Origin: Hymenopellis radicata
Taxonomy: Eukaryota; Basidiomycota; Agaricomycetes; Agaricales; Physalacriaceae
Direction: 5' to 3'
DNA: 64,000 bases
Assembly: GCA_015501595.1 (NCBI GenBank)
Contig: JADNRX010000032.1
Span: 124,001 to 188,000, forward strand
Part shown: positions 47,326-59,628 of the stretch, piece by piece
How the letters are laid out: each line of letters starts with the position of its first letter
How positions within the stretch are numbered: position 1 is the first letter of the stretch
Position numbers and translations under genes: made by a program
Notes under the pieces: model-generated
The model's database searches: none
What the model was told of the DNA's origin: nothing
What the model saw: only the letters and a program-made list of their open reading frames with translations

Positions 47326-48959
47326 ATGGCGGATTTTACGCTGGTCGAACCCACAGGCTGGACACTGTCGCTGCACTCGATATACTCAGCCTACATCGGT
47401 TACTTCCAGGTGCACAACATCGCCTGGTACGACCGCTCCTGGGGTCACCTTTTCGCCTCCTTCCCGTCCTTTCTCTCGTTCTCGTGGCCCGTAATAACCC
47501 TCACCGATGCGGAAACTGGCAAGGCGCACATAGTAACAAGGCCAGGCAGTCTGAATGCCTTTGTGAAGATGGTCAAGACGAGGTACGACGACTGTTGCCC
47601 CTGCAGGACCGGATACTGAGGACATCGATGTGCGACAGATTCGGGGAGACACTGCCTATGCCCCCAAATATTCTTTCCGTAACGCCCTTCTCAAATGCGC
47701 AGAGGCATATGCGACACGTCTCGGACTGGAGCACGTACAAAAAGCTTCATGCAACTCTGCCAGCCGCGGAGCTTTCAGCTGTCAAGGTGAGGACAGGGTC
47801 TCGCTTGAAATATGTGACTTATGCTATTTGTTAGACTCGTATACGTGCTGGAGACCCCAGTGCCATCCTCCCGCTATGGCGAGAGCGCTCAAAGACCTTC
47901 TTGGCGTTGTCCTTCGCTTGGAGTGAGCGCAACGAAAAGAGCTGTCTCGAGTGGGGATACGCCGCCGTGCGCTGCGGTGTCTTGCATGCGTACGTGTTCT
48001 CCATTTACATCGGCTCGTCTTCTCACCGCGTACCATCAGACAAGGACAATGGCCTCCAGTACCCGACATAAACTATCGGTTTGTCTCGTCGTTTCCTTGC
48101 CTTTCCGAGACACTAACTAATTAATAGTGTTGGCCATTATGTTACCTCGGAGTACTCTTCCAAGACTGTAAACCGCGTAAATCCCACCTATCCGTGGGCG
48201 TATGCATTCGGTGACACACAAATCATTGGCAAGTCCAAGATCAGCCAGGTTGTCGAAGCTGTCATTACGTAGGTTGGTACTTCATCCGCACAGACACCCG
48301 TTCACGTATCTCACAGGAGTCTGGCATCCCCCGAATCAGAAACGTCTTCAAACAAGCTGGTGCTTGTCACGTATGGTGGATCGACTAACCTTATCACGCG
48401 CCTAGAAGAAATGGGCGTACGAATGCCTCCAAACGTGTTGATACTAGACGGCACAGCTTATGAGCGCCAACTCTTCACTGACGGTCGTCGTGGCGTTATG
48501 CCCAGCCGTCAGCCCGGCTCATCCATGACTATGGACAACATCATTCGCTCCCTCCTGGGCGTCGTCGGAGGCATCGGAGGCCCTATCCCCATCGGCGGCG
48601 GCATGGTCACGCCGCATAACTCTGGCAACGAAGCCTTCCTCGGCTTGCTCACGCTGCAGATGCTCGTCGAGCCCGAGACGGTGCAGATACCCGACCTGAA
48701 GAACTCTCCAAAGTCGCAAATGAACATGATGTCCGCGATGACTATGCCAATGAGCATGCCGATGGGCATGGATATGATGATGCAGGGATCAATGGGCCGC
48801 CATTCTATGCCCCCTTTGGATCCTCAGATGATGGACGAGTTTGGGCAGATGCGCTTGAATGGGGGATCTGGAACTGGATCAAGGGGTGGCCGGCAGCTGG
48901 AGGTGGAAGGGTCAGGCTCCAGGATGAGAAAGCTCAGTGGTAATATTCCTGGACGGTGA
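47326..48959 (+). CDS. Gfd2/YDR514C-like RNase H-fold protein
   Basis: ATG 47326 opens MADFTLVEPTGWTLSLHS; the N-terminal part includes WYDRSWGHLFASFPSFLSFS and LNAFVKMVKTRY, then (after a missing base near 47585) LLPLQDRILRTSMCDRFGET. Further exons join SVK|TRIRAGDPSAILPLW, NEKSCLEWGYAAVRCGVLHA|, QGQWPPVPDINYR|VGHYVTS, NRVNPTYPWAYAFGDTQIIG, KSKISQVVEAVIT|SLASPES, KLVLVTYGGSTNLITRLEEM and PPNVLILDGTAYERQLF. The PDxNYR, NxxxPTYPWxYAFGxSQ, LVLVxHG and VLxLDxxxYER order is that of fungal Gfd2/YDR514C C-terminal domains, an exonuclease-like fold of unclear role in mRNA export. The tail (from about 48715) is methionine-rich, then Gly/Ser/Arg-rich. Whether the N-terminal third belongs to the same mRNA is inferred from continuous frames. 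Confidence 0.62.
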
Positions 48960-49149
48960 ACAATGGACAATTAGGACTTGCATCTCATTTCGGACTTGTA
49001 GAAAATGGATCGGACTCATTTGGACTCTCTCTTGCTTTGAACACTGCTATGCCGATCATCATCGAACTTCGTACATCCCTACTCAATAATTCATCTTAAT
49101 ATGTTGTACTTGGTATATTCATGTTTTTGATTGCGCGGGGTACAGACGT

Positions 49150-50505
49150 CTACTTGGGCGGCGCGGAAATTGCTCTACGCATGTCAGGCTTTTTGCGCGC
49201 GTCGTCGAAGCGTCTGACAATGACTTCACATTTTGTAGACTGGCAAATGTGTTTTGAAGACGATTTCACGGCGTCAGAGAATAATGTCAAGCCTGCGGCG
49301 CGTTCAACGGCGTCGACTACAGAGCAACTCAGTAACCACTGCTACGACGAGATCAGTCCACCTACCAGGTACGACGAAGCTCTCCAAAGGAGCGTCATCG
49401 GGAATGATGGCGTTTGGAAGGACGAACGCGCCCATTGATAGGTCCAGGATATCCGGAGTTGCCGGCGAAGATGGCTTGGAGGTCAAGACTACTTTGGCAA
49501 AATGGGTAGGCACTGCAACATTCGGAGGCGATCCAATGACTTCGTGTGTCTTTGAAGAAAAATTCGATCGGTGAATTTGAAGGTTAGAAAATCAAGTCGC
49601 GTACCACGCGCCATTTTCCGTCAGCGTCCTTCCGCGGGAGGTAGAGAGGGACTGTGAAGACATAAACATCTGAGAAGTTGCCGGTCAATCGTCTGCACCA
49701 GTCCTCGAGGTATGCCCAGTCTAACAAGCGATGAGAATGGGACACTTGATTCAGATAGACTCTTACAGTGACGATTGAATCCTTCTCCTACTTGAGGTGC
49801 CATGTTCGATAAGTAGAATGTCTCGTTCATAGCATCTTGAGAGAATTTGGCGTCAGCAGCTGGAACCCTTCAAACATTGTTCAGTATGTACATTTGCTGA
49901 GAAGCGTAAGGACTACTTACATGTGTCCCCGGTCATATCCACTCCTGAAGTAGTCTTGCAGGCGCGCGCGGAAGGGAGCAGGTATGCTAGGATCTTCCAT
50001 GAAAGCGGACTTTGATCTATCGCCCGACTCGCTGCTTTCTGGCTCTACTATCCTCGATCGGCCTAGCGAGGCCAGCGTCAAGTGTTCAGCGGTCTGTCAT
50101 GTCTCGTCAGTAGAGTCTACAGCGTAGTGGACAATCAGCGCACCCAAGCAGGATGGCGCAGTCGGCGGTCATACGCCGCAACGTACGCTTGCCGGATAAT
50201 TGGGTCGGCGATGGGACCTGAACCCAGACTTGAGCTCAGACATGGCATTTGGTACGCCGCCACGCACCAGGATTTCCATATTTCAAGACCGCGGGCAAGG
50301 TGGGCACCGTCGTAGCAACAGCAGAGATGGATGTGCGGCCACTGGTTATGTCAACAACGGGAGGCGGGATTGCGGACACGGCGGGCTGGGTCGGAATGTG
50401 CGCTGGCACAGACGATGACGCCCGTTTCACAAGCGCGGTGGCTACTCCACCGCCAACGACGGCGCCGGCAGCGAATATAGCTGCCTGAATGATGGTGGAC
50501 GACAT
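49150..50505 (-). CDS. NUC1: Mitochondrial nuclease NUC1 / endonuclease G
   Basis: A DNA/RNA non-specific beta-beta-alpha-metal nuclease. ATG 50505 opens MSSTIIQAAIFAAGAVVGGG, an uncleaved-type hydrophobic N-terminus typical of inner-membrane targeted EndoG. Then LPAVLKYGNPG|PIADPIIR, QAYVAAYDRRLRHPAW|TAEH, SRIVEPESSESGDRSKSAF, FRARLQDYFRSGYDRGHMVP (DRGH holds the catalytic histidine), AADAKFSQDAMNETFYLSNM and APQVGEGFNRH (NxxxxxxxxN metal-binding asparagine), YWAYLEDWCRRLTGNFSDVY, VFTVPLYLPRKDADGKWRV, IGSPPNVAVPTHFAKVVLTS, ending ISAPPK with TAG 49152-49150. About six exons; no frame break seen. Confidence 0.93.
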
Positions 50506-51419
50506 GAGTAAATCAAAGCGGAGGGAAAAAAAGTTCGTGTCCGTGTTATTTGGCTGCGACTGGAGGTATCAACAGTGAATCAGAGCACATTCAATCGAAA
50601 GCAGAGCAAGCGGCAGCAGGCGCAGTGAGAACTAACTACTGTATCTATCCACGGCAGCGTCGGCTGCTAAGCCCGGATTTGGGGTTAGCTAACCCAAATC
50701 GGGACTTAGCAAACAACAGCCTTAGCACATGAGCCCATTCAATTTCCAGTGTGTACTTCATTAAGTATCGTAGTAGTACTGAGAGTGAACAAGAGAAGTA
50801 TCATGTCAAAAGTCGACGAAGCAAGGACGCAGTTGTTGCGGGCTGTCCCAATTTCGCCGCGGGATAAGGTGCGACCAAGTAGTGACCACTAATGAACTTC
50901 AAAAACTTCAAATAGAAATGTACTCCGGACCCTTCTCATATATTGCAGCGCCACTTTGTGGATATTTTTGATCGACCATTTCAGAGATATAGAGTACGAC
51001 CTCCAGCTCAGCACGACAAGATGGTGGGATACGGCGAATCCATTAATGGAACGCGATTTTAGACTTTTCCTCTCATCAACGGACTCACTCGCCGTCAATT
51101 TGCTTTGTAGGTAGCAATCCTTGACTCCTACGTGGAATGCTATTTCTGCTCCTAGGCTGTCTCCAAGATTTGGTGGGTAGTGACGCCTATTTTCACCTTG
51201 TTTGTCTTCGCTCTGGTGTCCACAGTGACCGTTGGGGTACGCCACGCATCGCATCCATCATCGAATGCAATCGGTTTTGAGAACTATTGCAGACATATTA
51301 CACGCAGCAGAGAAGCAGGTTACAGACTGGTGTAAGCATTTACAGACCCCTATATTTCAGGTGTGGAGAAGTAGTCATCCCCGGGCCAGAGAGAGATTCA
51401 GATGCAGTCCGCCAGTCCT
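50506..51419. other. Intergenic region, about 0.9 kb
   Basis: Between the NUC1 start and the monooxygenase stop. It contains the palindromic hairpin at 50666-50710. A minus-strand open frame (about 51254-50889) has no recognisable features and is not called. Confidence 0.45.
50666..50710. repeat. Long imperfect palindrome (hairpin)
   Basis: A 45-base sequence that is close to its own reverse complement: outer arms GCTAAG...CTTAGC, then CCGGATTTGG paired with CAAATCGGG, and a perfect 12-base centre GGTTAGCTAACC. About 20 of 22 arm positions pair, with one bulged G. It could be a small terminal-repeat relic or an RNA hairpin in the NUC1 upstream region. Confidence 0.75.
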
Positions 51420-53108
51420 TCAAATCTTGGACAACACCTCCTTCGTAACGGCCACTGCATCGTATCCCAAGAACTCGGGGACAAGCCAGCCCGCGAACGC
51501 TAGATAGATAAAATCGGTCAACAAATCACAATTCCAAGACAGAGAAAAAAACATACACCCATCAAGCGAATCCTCATCGGGCGGTTTATACGCGTCCGTG
51601 CTCATCTGCGAGACGTGCTCAGCTCGTGGTTTGCGGATTTCCTCGAATGCTTTGAGGCGTGAGCCGATTTCTGACGCCTTGGTACCGCTGGGAAAGAGGG
51701 TCGCTATGGTGCCGGCGTCCTCCAGTCCCACCGCGAAACCTTGGCCGTACGCTTTAAAGCTAATCAGCAATGTCGGAAAGACGAGCCAAACACTTACTAG
51801 GAAACATAGCATGCGCCGCATCGCCGAGAAGCGCGACGTTGCCTTTGACCCATGTTGGCAGCGGCGGTAGTTTCCGTAGCTGCCAAACGCCTGGTTTATG
51901 AGCGGCGGTTACCAGCGCCTTGAACTTGTCGCTGAAGTCTGCGAAGGCCGCCAAGAACGTATCCATCGACGTCTCGGCGTTCCAATCTGCCGCCGATTAG
52001 CCTGTTGGCTGCAGCAAGAAAAACAATTCGGATAGTACATACCAAGAGCGTCTTGATCTCTGGTATCGAGGTGCGCCGCAGAACAGTTGATCAAATCTCC
52101 TCCTCTGACCGGATACCCAATGATGGCGAGGATGTTGTCCCCGCCGATCAGCATGGTCGGCCCAGGAGTACTCCGGTCATCGCGAATCCAGCAGAGTTCG
52201 GGATTCTTCTTGAGGTCTATCATCCATCGGTAGAAGGCCAGCTGAGTCGCAGGAGGGTCGTACTCTGCGCCAACCATGCATTTGCGAACAGTAGACTGTT
52301 GTAGTAAGTGAGTAATGGTAGTAAGTAACGTAGAAAAAGAGGAGCGTAGTTTTGTACCTTTATGCCATCAGTGCCGAAAACAAGGTCGAATTTGAACTCT
52401 TCGCCGTTGGACGTAGTCACAGATGGATGTTTGGGGTCGAAATTAACGCTTCGAATAGCTGCTCCGAGGCGAATGGCAGCAGGCGGCTGCGCAATCGCGT
52501 CCGAATCTAGCGCGAGGCGCATGATCTCCTTGTGGAGGTCCACGCGATGAATCATAAAATAGCCCTGCAAAAGCATAGAATCCGTCAGGTCAGATAAACT
52601 ATTGCAAGAAAGGGTCAAGTTCACCTGAGGGTATTTACTCCAGCCTTCGGACAGATCGTCGACATCCATACGGGCTCCGCCAACGTGGTACATCTCCATC
52701 TGTGCAGAGCATCAACGCCATCCACTCAGTTGTTTCGCTGAAGCCGAACGTACAGAGCGAAAGTCAACAGTCCTCATATTTTCCCAATTGAGTTCCGGAA
52801 GGAGTTTTTTTAGAACAGCTGAACCGTTGGGCGGTAGAACAATGCCTGCGCCGAGTTCAGCGTGGAACGACGATGATTCGAAAATCTGGTGTACAAGTAG
52901 CGTTTCAATCGATGCAATGCGCGGGAGACAAGAACGGACATACTGTAATTCGATGTCCCTCCTTTCGCAGCATAGCGGCGGTGGCTAGACCCACCAGACC
53001 GGCGCCAATGATGGCAATATTGAGCCCGTGGGGTACATCGCCAGAAAAACCAGTAGCACTCTTGGTTTGAGTGAGATCGTGCTTCACTTGAACGGCTTCA
53101 ATAGACAT
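51420..53108 (-). CDS. FAD-dependent aromatic-ring monooxygenase (salicylate hydroxylase-like)
   Basis: ATG 53108 opens MSIEAVQVKHDLTQTKSATG; the FAD Rossmann motif is LNIAIIGAGLVGLATAAMLR (GxGxxG). Exons continue with FESSSFHAELGAGIVLPPNG, SAVLKKLLPELNWENM, a middle with GYFMIHRVDLHKEIMRLALD (the R..L segment that contacts FAD), FKFDLVFGTDGIK|STVRKCM (DG motif), CWIRDDRSTPGPTMLIGGDN, WQLRKLPPLPTWVKGNVALL and GDAAHAMFP|TYGQGFAVGLE (the second FAD-binding GD motif), ending VTKEVLSKI. About eight exons. Group A flavoprotein hydroxylases of this type use NAD(P)H and O2 on phenolic compounds. A stand-alone catabolic or secondary-metabolism enzyme; substrate unknown. The promoter carries a 64-bp tandem repeat. 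Confidence 0.87.
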
Positions 53109-53758
53109 CGGCCTGAAGAAAACAAACAGCCTGAAGAGCGCAAGTAATGTTGCCAGTGGTCGCTAGACTTAGTTTTTATATTGGATGCTAATCGATGGTG
53201 CCGGGATGACGCGCAATGTACATGGTGGCAGGCTTGAGCCAAGCTTGAGAGCTGCTTGTGAGTGCCGGGATGACGCGCAATGTACATAGTGGCAGGCTTG
53301 AGCCAAGCTTGTGAGTTGCTTGTGAGTGCCGGGAGGACGCGTTAGGCAAGACAGAAGTTGGTTGTCCCACGCTGGGAGGGCATCTGGATTCTGATCCGCG
53401 GGAAGCTGACAGAAATACCTTGACTGAGATCTTTGTGAGCCCTCCTGAAAGGTCTAGTTAACGCAACTTGTTCTCACCCTCGTTTCACGGCGCACGCACC
53501 TTTCTCACGGCGTTGGTGCAAATTTGGTCTTCTCCCCCGGCCTTTGACAACGTCGGGATTTAACCCTCAGTATTCAACAATTACCTTCTTCAGAGGGTAG
53601 GTCAAGCATGAAGAGGATACGAAATCAAATTTCTGCTCTGTGGTCACCGAGCCATGGTCGACCTCGACGTTGGAAACCGGGCCTTTTCAAACCCTTTATA
53701 AAATCTTCAGGTTTTGAGTTTCCTTTTTCAGAGGTGCGAACTCTCATACAAACGTACT
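53109..53758. other. Upstream region of monooxygenase with tandem repeat
   Basis: About 650 bases between the FAD monooxygenase start and the Krr1 stop. It contains a 64-bp tandem repeat (53198-53341) and otherwise no recognised gene. Confidence 0.5.
53198..53341. repeat. 64-bp tandem repeat, 2.25 copies
   Basis: Copies start at 53198, 53262 and 53326 with GTGCCGGGA, each 64 bases apart. Copies 1 and 2 differ at three positions; the third is cut after 16 bases and has one change. Each unit contains GACGCGCAATGTACAT and CAGGCTTGAGCCAAGCTTG. It lies 90-230 bases upstream of the monooxygenase ATG. Confidence 0.92.
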
Positions 53759-55276
<1,518 letters not shown>

Positions 55277-55356
55277 GGTAGTTCGAAAATAAGTTTGCAA
55301 TGATCTTGAAACCCTAACCTGACCTTCGGCTTTGCGGACCGGTGCTATTTCCAAAC
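55277..55356. promoter_or_regulatory. Bidirectional promoter Krr1 / Gpi12
   Basis: Eighty bases between divergent ATGs. No particular element identified. Confidence 0.45.
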
Positions 55357-56322
55357 ATGCTTTCTACCCTTACGGTCGTTCTGTTGCCTTTGCTTGCAGC
55401 AGTTCTTTATTCTCCTACAGCGAATCCGAGCTCCTTGAATAATGATTTCACCGCCAAGGACAATGTTCTTTTCGTCACAGCGCACCCCGACGACGAATGT
55501 ATGTTCTTCGCGCCAACAATACTGGGCCTTCAATCTATCAGTCAACCTCCAGACATCCACGTCTTGGCTTTGTCTTTTGGAAACGCCGAAGGACTCGGCG
55601 AGACGCGAAATTTAGAGTTTTTCGATAGTTTGGATGTCCTGGGCATACCTCAATCCCACAGCCACATCGTCGACCACCCGTACGCGATCTTCAAATGCAT
55701 TCTGCGTTCCCTGACGTGGTAATAGAGATCTTCAGGATGACATGACAGAAAATTGGGATCCTGAAATAATCTCTAACTTGGTTCACTCCTACGTAGTTTC
55801 CCATGATATTACGACGGTGAGTACCCTGCGCATCTCAATTCCTGAGCTGAAGTGGAACAGATCCTCACCTTCGACCGTCTGGGTGTCTCTGGTCACCTTA
55901 ACCACATTTCTCTCTTCTGGGGGACACGGCGTTATGCCCAGGTCCACAGCCCGTCTCCCAAAGTCTACTCCTTAGTCTCCGTCCCTACCTTCTCGAAATA
56001 TCTCAGCGTCGTCTCGCCCACTCAAGCAAAATTTGACTTGTTTTGGATGTGGCTCCTTCGCAAAGCGGATGGTACTGTGCTGAGGGCGCTGTATTTGCTC
56101 GGAGTTGTCACCAACCGTCCAGAAGTGCCGCCTCAAGACGCGATGCCCGTGTTCGTGTCGGGGGTACACGAATTCTTGACGGCGCACAAGGCGATGCGAC
56201 AGCACTGGAGTCAGCTGGTATGGTTCCGCTTGTTGTATGTGTTGTTCTCTCGGTATATGTGGGTAAACGAGTGGCAGGAAATTAGACTTCATCACATCGA
56301 GCTCCCGTCTTCGACAAATTAA
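55357..56322 (+). CDS. GPI12: N-acetylglucosaminyl-phosphatidylinositol de-N-acetylase (PIG-L)
   Basis: Second step of GPI-anchor synthesis, on the cytosolic face of the ER. ATG 55357 opens MLSTLTVVLLPLLAAVLYSP (membrane anchor). The catalytic metal site is VLFVTAHPDDECMFFAPTIL (AHPDDE), followed by LALSFGNAEGLGETRNLEF, DVLGIPQSHSHIVDHP|DLQD, ENWDPEIISNLVHSYVV, ITT|ILTFDRLGVSGHLNHIS (second metal ligand HxxH) and, at the end, HKAMRQHWSQLVWFRLLYVL and FSRYMWVNEW. Three small introns; no frame break noted. The stop lies only 27 bases from that of coproporphyrinogen oxidase on the other strand. Confidence 0.93.
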
Positions 56323-56349
56323 ATGCTCTGGCTCATACAACGGTCTACT

Positions 56350-57407
56350 CTATTGCGCCCAATCCCTCGGATTCTTCAAAATCTCAACCAGTTCGCTTTC
56401 CCTGCTTCCATCTCCTTCGACCCCCAAGTCACTCATATACTCCCATCTCGCCATCTCGGGCATGCTTGCCAGCACATTCTCAGTTTGCACTCCAGGCGTC
56501 ACCAAACCAAATTTTGTGCCTCTATCGTACACAAGGTTGAACTCGACATATCTCCCCCGCCGGAGCAGTTGCCATCGCCGCATTTGCTCTGTCCACTTTT
56601 CACCAGCACGTCGTTGAACTATGGGAACGTACGACGGCAAGATCGCGTCGCCCAAGCATTGGACGAACGCGAAGATCTCCTCAGCAGATCGCGGGCGGGG
56701 CGAAATGGCATTCGTGAGAAGAGAATGGGGCTCGTCACAAAGGTCGTCGAAACGCAGACCACCGATTCCCCGTCGTTCACTGTCGCGGTGGTGCATAACG
56801 AAATAGTCGTCGCAGTCTTTCTTGAACGCGGGGTACAGGTCGGGCCCATGTTTATCACAGGCGTCCTTCAGAGTTTGGTGAAAATGCCTAAAGTCCTCTG
56901 CAAAGACATAACAAGGAGTGAGGTCGGCGATTCCTGTCGGCATGATCAGCACTTGAAACTAGCCCTCGCACATCTCTTACCGCCAAACCACCACGCGGCT
57001 ATCTTCGTGTCGTCCTCAGGATCAGTGATCTCAAAGTAACGATAATTGGCATGGGCGCTAGGGACGTTCGGACTTCGAGGATGTATAATGATGCTAATTC
57101 CTCCAGCGAAGAATGGCAAGGGCTCATTGATATCAGGAGTCCATTGAACAGAAGAGTGCTGCGTTGCCATCTGCTTGACCGACGCGGGCGGCAGCTTGCC
57201 GTGGATCATGGAAATGTTGACTGCTGCTTTCTCGAACAGCCCGGTGGACACCGAACCTGAAGACAGAGTACATGCTTGGCCGCCTCCACCTTCCTCGCGT
57301 TCCCAGTCCCGCCATTTGAACGGCGGCGAGGATGGGTCGAGGGACTCCAATGTGTCGACGATTCGGCGCTGGAGGGACTGTATGTATGACGTGAAGTGCG
57401 CCTGCAT
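56350..57407 (-). CDS. HEM13: Coproporphyrinogen III oxidase (oxygen-dependent)
   Basis: Haem synthesis: converts coproporphyrinogen III to protoporphyrinogen IX with O2. From ATG 57407: [78 protein letters not shown] and [11 protein letters not shown], then [19 protein letters not shown] across a 50-nt intron, [88 protein letters not shown] and [20 protein letters not shown], ending [10 protein letters not shown]. All hallmark residues of the family are present. Upstream the frame stays open to an ATG at 57548 with HGDINTANTPTLL, which resembles the family N-terminus; a further short exon is possible, so the start is uncertain. Confidence 0.94.
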
Positions 57408-57497
57408 GAGGAGTGTTGGGGTGTTCGCGGTGTTGATGTCTCCGTGTAATTTTCTATCTCTCCCGCGGTCTGATATACCAATTGAATCGAATTGATA

Positions 57498-58273
57498 ATG
57501 CCGATATTTACTGTCCCCGCTAGGAGATTTTACTCCGACAGCACGCATAGACCGGCCGAGTTAGACTCTTGAAATTGACTTCTTCCAGCTCATCGCCCTC
57601 CTCATCCTCTTGAAGATCGGATGTCTCTTTATTTTCATCAAGCTTCTTGCCGTAGCCTCCCGAGATCCAGGCAACGCCAGCGCAAGGATATCAAAGATCT
57701 GGCTGTGACCGTAACGTAGTACCTCAACTTCAAGATCGAATGGTTCATGCAACTCTTCGATGATGCGTAAGTGGTCTTCGCGTCTGCTGAACACGTATAT
57801 TGAGCACTATCCTGCTTAGTAGATACGCGTCTATTTTCCTGTGGCGGCTCGTCTTGCGTGACGGAGACTTCGCCTCTTCTACTGATACAGCCCAGTCAAC
57901 GTCAACGGGTAAGTTCGCGGTCTTTCAAGGGTACCCTCCTACTCATTTCCCTATGCAGTATCTTTCGCCGATCGCTTGAAATCCCTATTCTGGATCGCCG
58001 TCACCAACTTTGTTGTTCCCGTCCTGCTCTCACTTGCACAATAGTAACTTTTGTCTACCGGGAGGTTGAGTATGTAATAATCAACGATATTGTACTCGCG
58101 AATACCTCGGTTGCCGTTATTGGGGTTGTCTTTGCGTCAATTTGGACCGGATCGTACGGAAGGGGCAGATACAGTACAGAACCTGATCGATATAATGGTC
58201 CTTACCGGTAGGCATTGTACTGCAAGCTTACTATCCCGCTGACTATCTTTCTCTCAGATCGTTTCAATCATAG
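57498..58273 (+). CDS. Predicted multi-pass membrane protein (poorly resolved)
   Basis: I do not recognise the family. Plus-strand text shows strong membrane helices that make sense only if small indels are allowed: MPIFTVPARRFYSDSTHRPA, then (one base off) EIDFFQLIALLILLKIGCLF and IFIKLLAVASRDPG; KIEWFMQLFDDA| (donor GTAAGT near 57769), |RYASIFLWRLVLRDGDFAS and STST|VSFADRLKSLFWIAV, TNFVVPVLLSLAQ and, after one missing A at 58040-58041, IVTFVYREVEYVIINDIVLA and NTSVAVIGVVFASIWTGSYG. Five hydrophobic stretches. Stops in the raw frames mean either a pseudogene or sequence errors. Its 5' part overlaps the possible long N-terminus of the antisense haem gene. The end is guessed at a TAG after one more intron. 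Confidence 0.35.
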
Positions 58274-58635
58274 GGGTCCATTCAAGTTGGTCGATGCGCC
58301 ACGCTTTGACTGGCCATAGTTCCTTTCAACATATCACCACGCGCACTACACGAGGCATGAATTTCCAGAACTGGATGGCCATTTCTCGGACTGGGCCACA
58401 TTTAGCAATCGCGTTATTGATTGTTCGCCCAAATCAGCAATTTCACAGTGGTTTATCGAGTCCACAATGGCGACCCTCGACGGTGGACCCTTGAACAATG
58501 GCGTTGCGATCTACATAAACGCGTCGCTGGACTTTCACGAGACCATTCTGTCTCTCTTTCGACGCGCCTCCCCCATACTTTCTCTCCTTCAGCTGTGCTG
58601 TACTGTTCCCTCGTCCTCATCTAACATTCATCACG

Positions 58636-59620
58636 ATGCCTCCAGCCAGGACATCAGCTGTCAAATCTGGGCCGAATCCGACGCGCTCGTCGCCCAGGAA
58701 GGCGGCCGCGTGTAAGGTCAACGACGTCAGGACGTCGTCCTCCACTTCCACACCGACATTCCCCGCTGAGGTTTCAGCTTCTGCTCCTTCACGCGTCATC
58801 CGCCCTCCCCAAGGCTGGATCCCATCGCGCACCTGCAATCCCTTCTTCATGTTCCGCTCCTGGCGTTCCCAACAAGACAGGGCGAATGGCAAAAAGGTCG
58901 GGCAACAGCAGATCATGTCCAAGAGCTATTCCGACGAATGGGCAGAGTTGTCAGACGCTGAGAAGAAGCCCTATTTCAGCGCGTTCCACAAAGCGGATGC
59001 GTTATTCAAGAAGCGATTTCCTTGGTATAGTTATGCCAAAGGGGGCGCGAGATCAACAAGACGCTGCAGCGCGTCAAGGTTGCTTGGAGCCCGCATACGG
59101 ATCACATGTTCGTGATTGACGGCGAGGGCGCGATTGTGTATGACACGCCACTCACGAAGCCCTCCGCTAAAGTCCATGTACCTACGCCGTGGCACGTTTC
59201 CCTCGCGGCTCCTCCTACTGTTACGGAGGAGGACGTGGCTATGGAGAATGCCTTCCCACCATCACCCAGTTCGTTTGAGGAGTTAGACACAGAGATGGAC
59301 TACTTGGACGTGGGCCGCCTTGCCCCCAAAACGATTGTCCAATCTCATGCTATGGACTATGAGGAGCGAAGCCCGACATATGAACCGTTCTATGTCACGC
59401 CTACGACGGATTATGACCCTACGCAGTGGGCGAACTTTGTATGTCTTTTCCTCCGCCTAATAATCGCCAACTGATTCGCTTCCAGCACGCGTCTCGAGAG
59501 GAGAAGGTCCCCAACGAGCTTGATTACCCAGACTGCTCAGACTTTGATGATCTGAACCTCGCGATATACACCGATGAGGATCAGGAGAATTATTATAACA
59601 GCTACGTAGCATGGGATTAA
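58636..59620 (+). CDS. HMG-box transcription factor
   Basis: ATG 58636 opens MPPARTSAVKSGPNPTRSSP. After a Ser/Thr/Pro-rich stretch the HMG box runs from about residue 65: PSRTCNPFFMFRSWRSQQDR, ANGKKVGQQQIMSKSYSDEW, AELSDAEKKPYFSAFHKADA and LFKKRFPWYSYA, matching the PxNxFxxFR...W..LS..EK..Y...A pattern of sequence-specific fungal HMG proteins. A missing base in the GGGGG/CGCG at 59041-59050 is needed to continue with EINKTLQRVKVAWSPHTDHM and FVIDGEGAIVYD. The C-terminal half is acidic and Pro-rich; one intron joins YDPTQWANF|HASREEKVP, and the end is DEDQENYYNSYVAWD. Convergent with a second HMG gene 9 bases away. Targets unknown. Confidence 0.75.
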
Positions 59621-59628
59621 CAATATTT

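Noticed and set aside
50889..51254. Minus-strand open frame of about 120 codons near the monooxygenase
   Set aside because: No domain, membrane or repeat features; amino-acid composition looks random.
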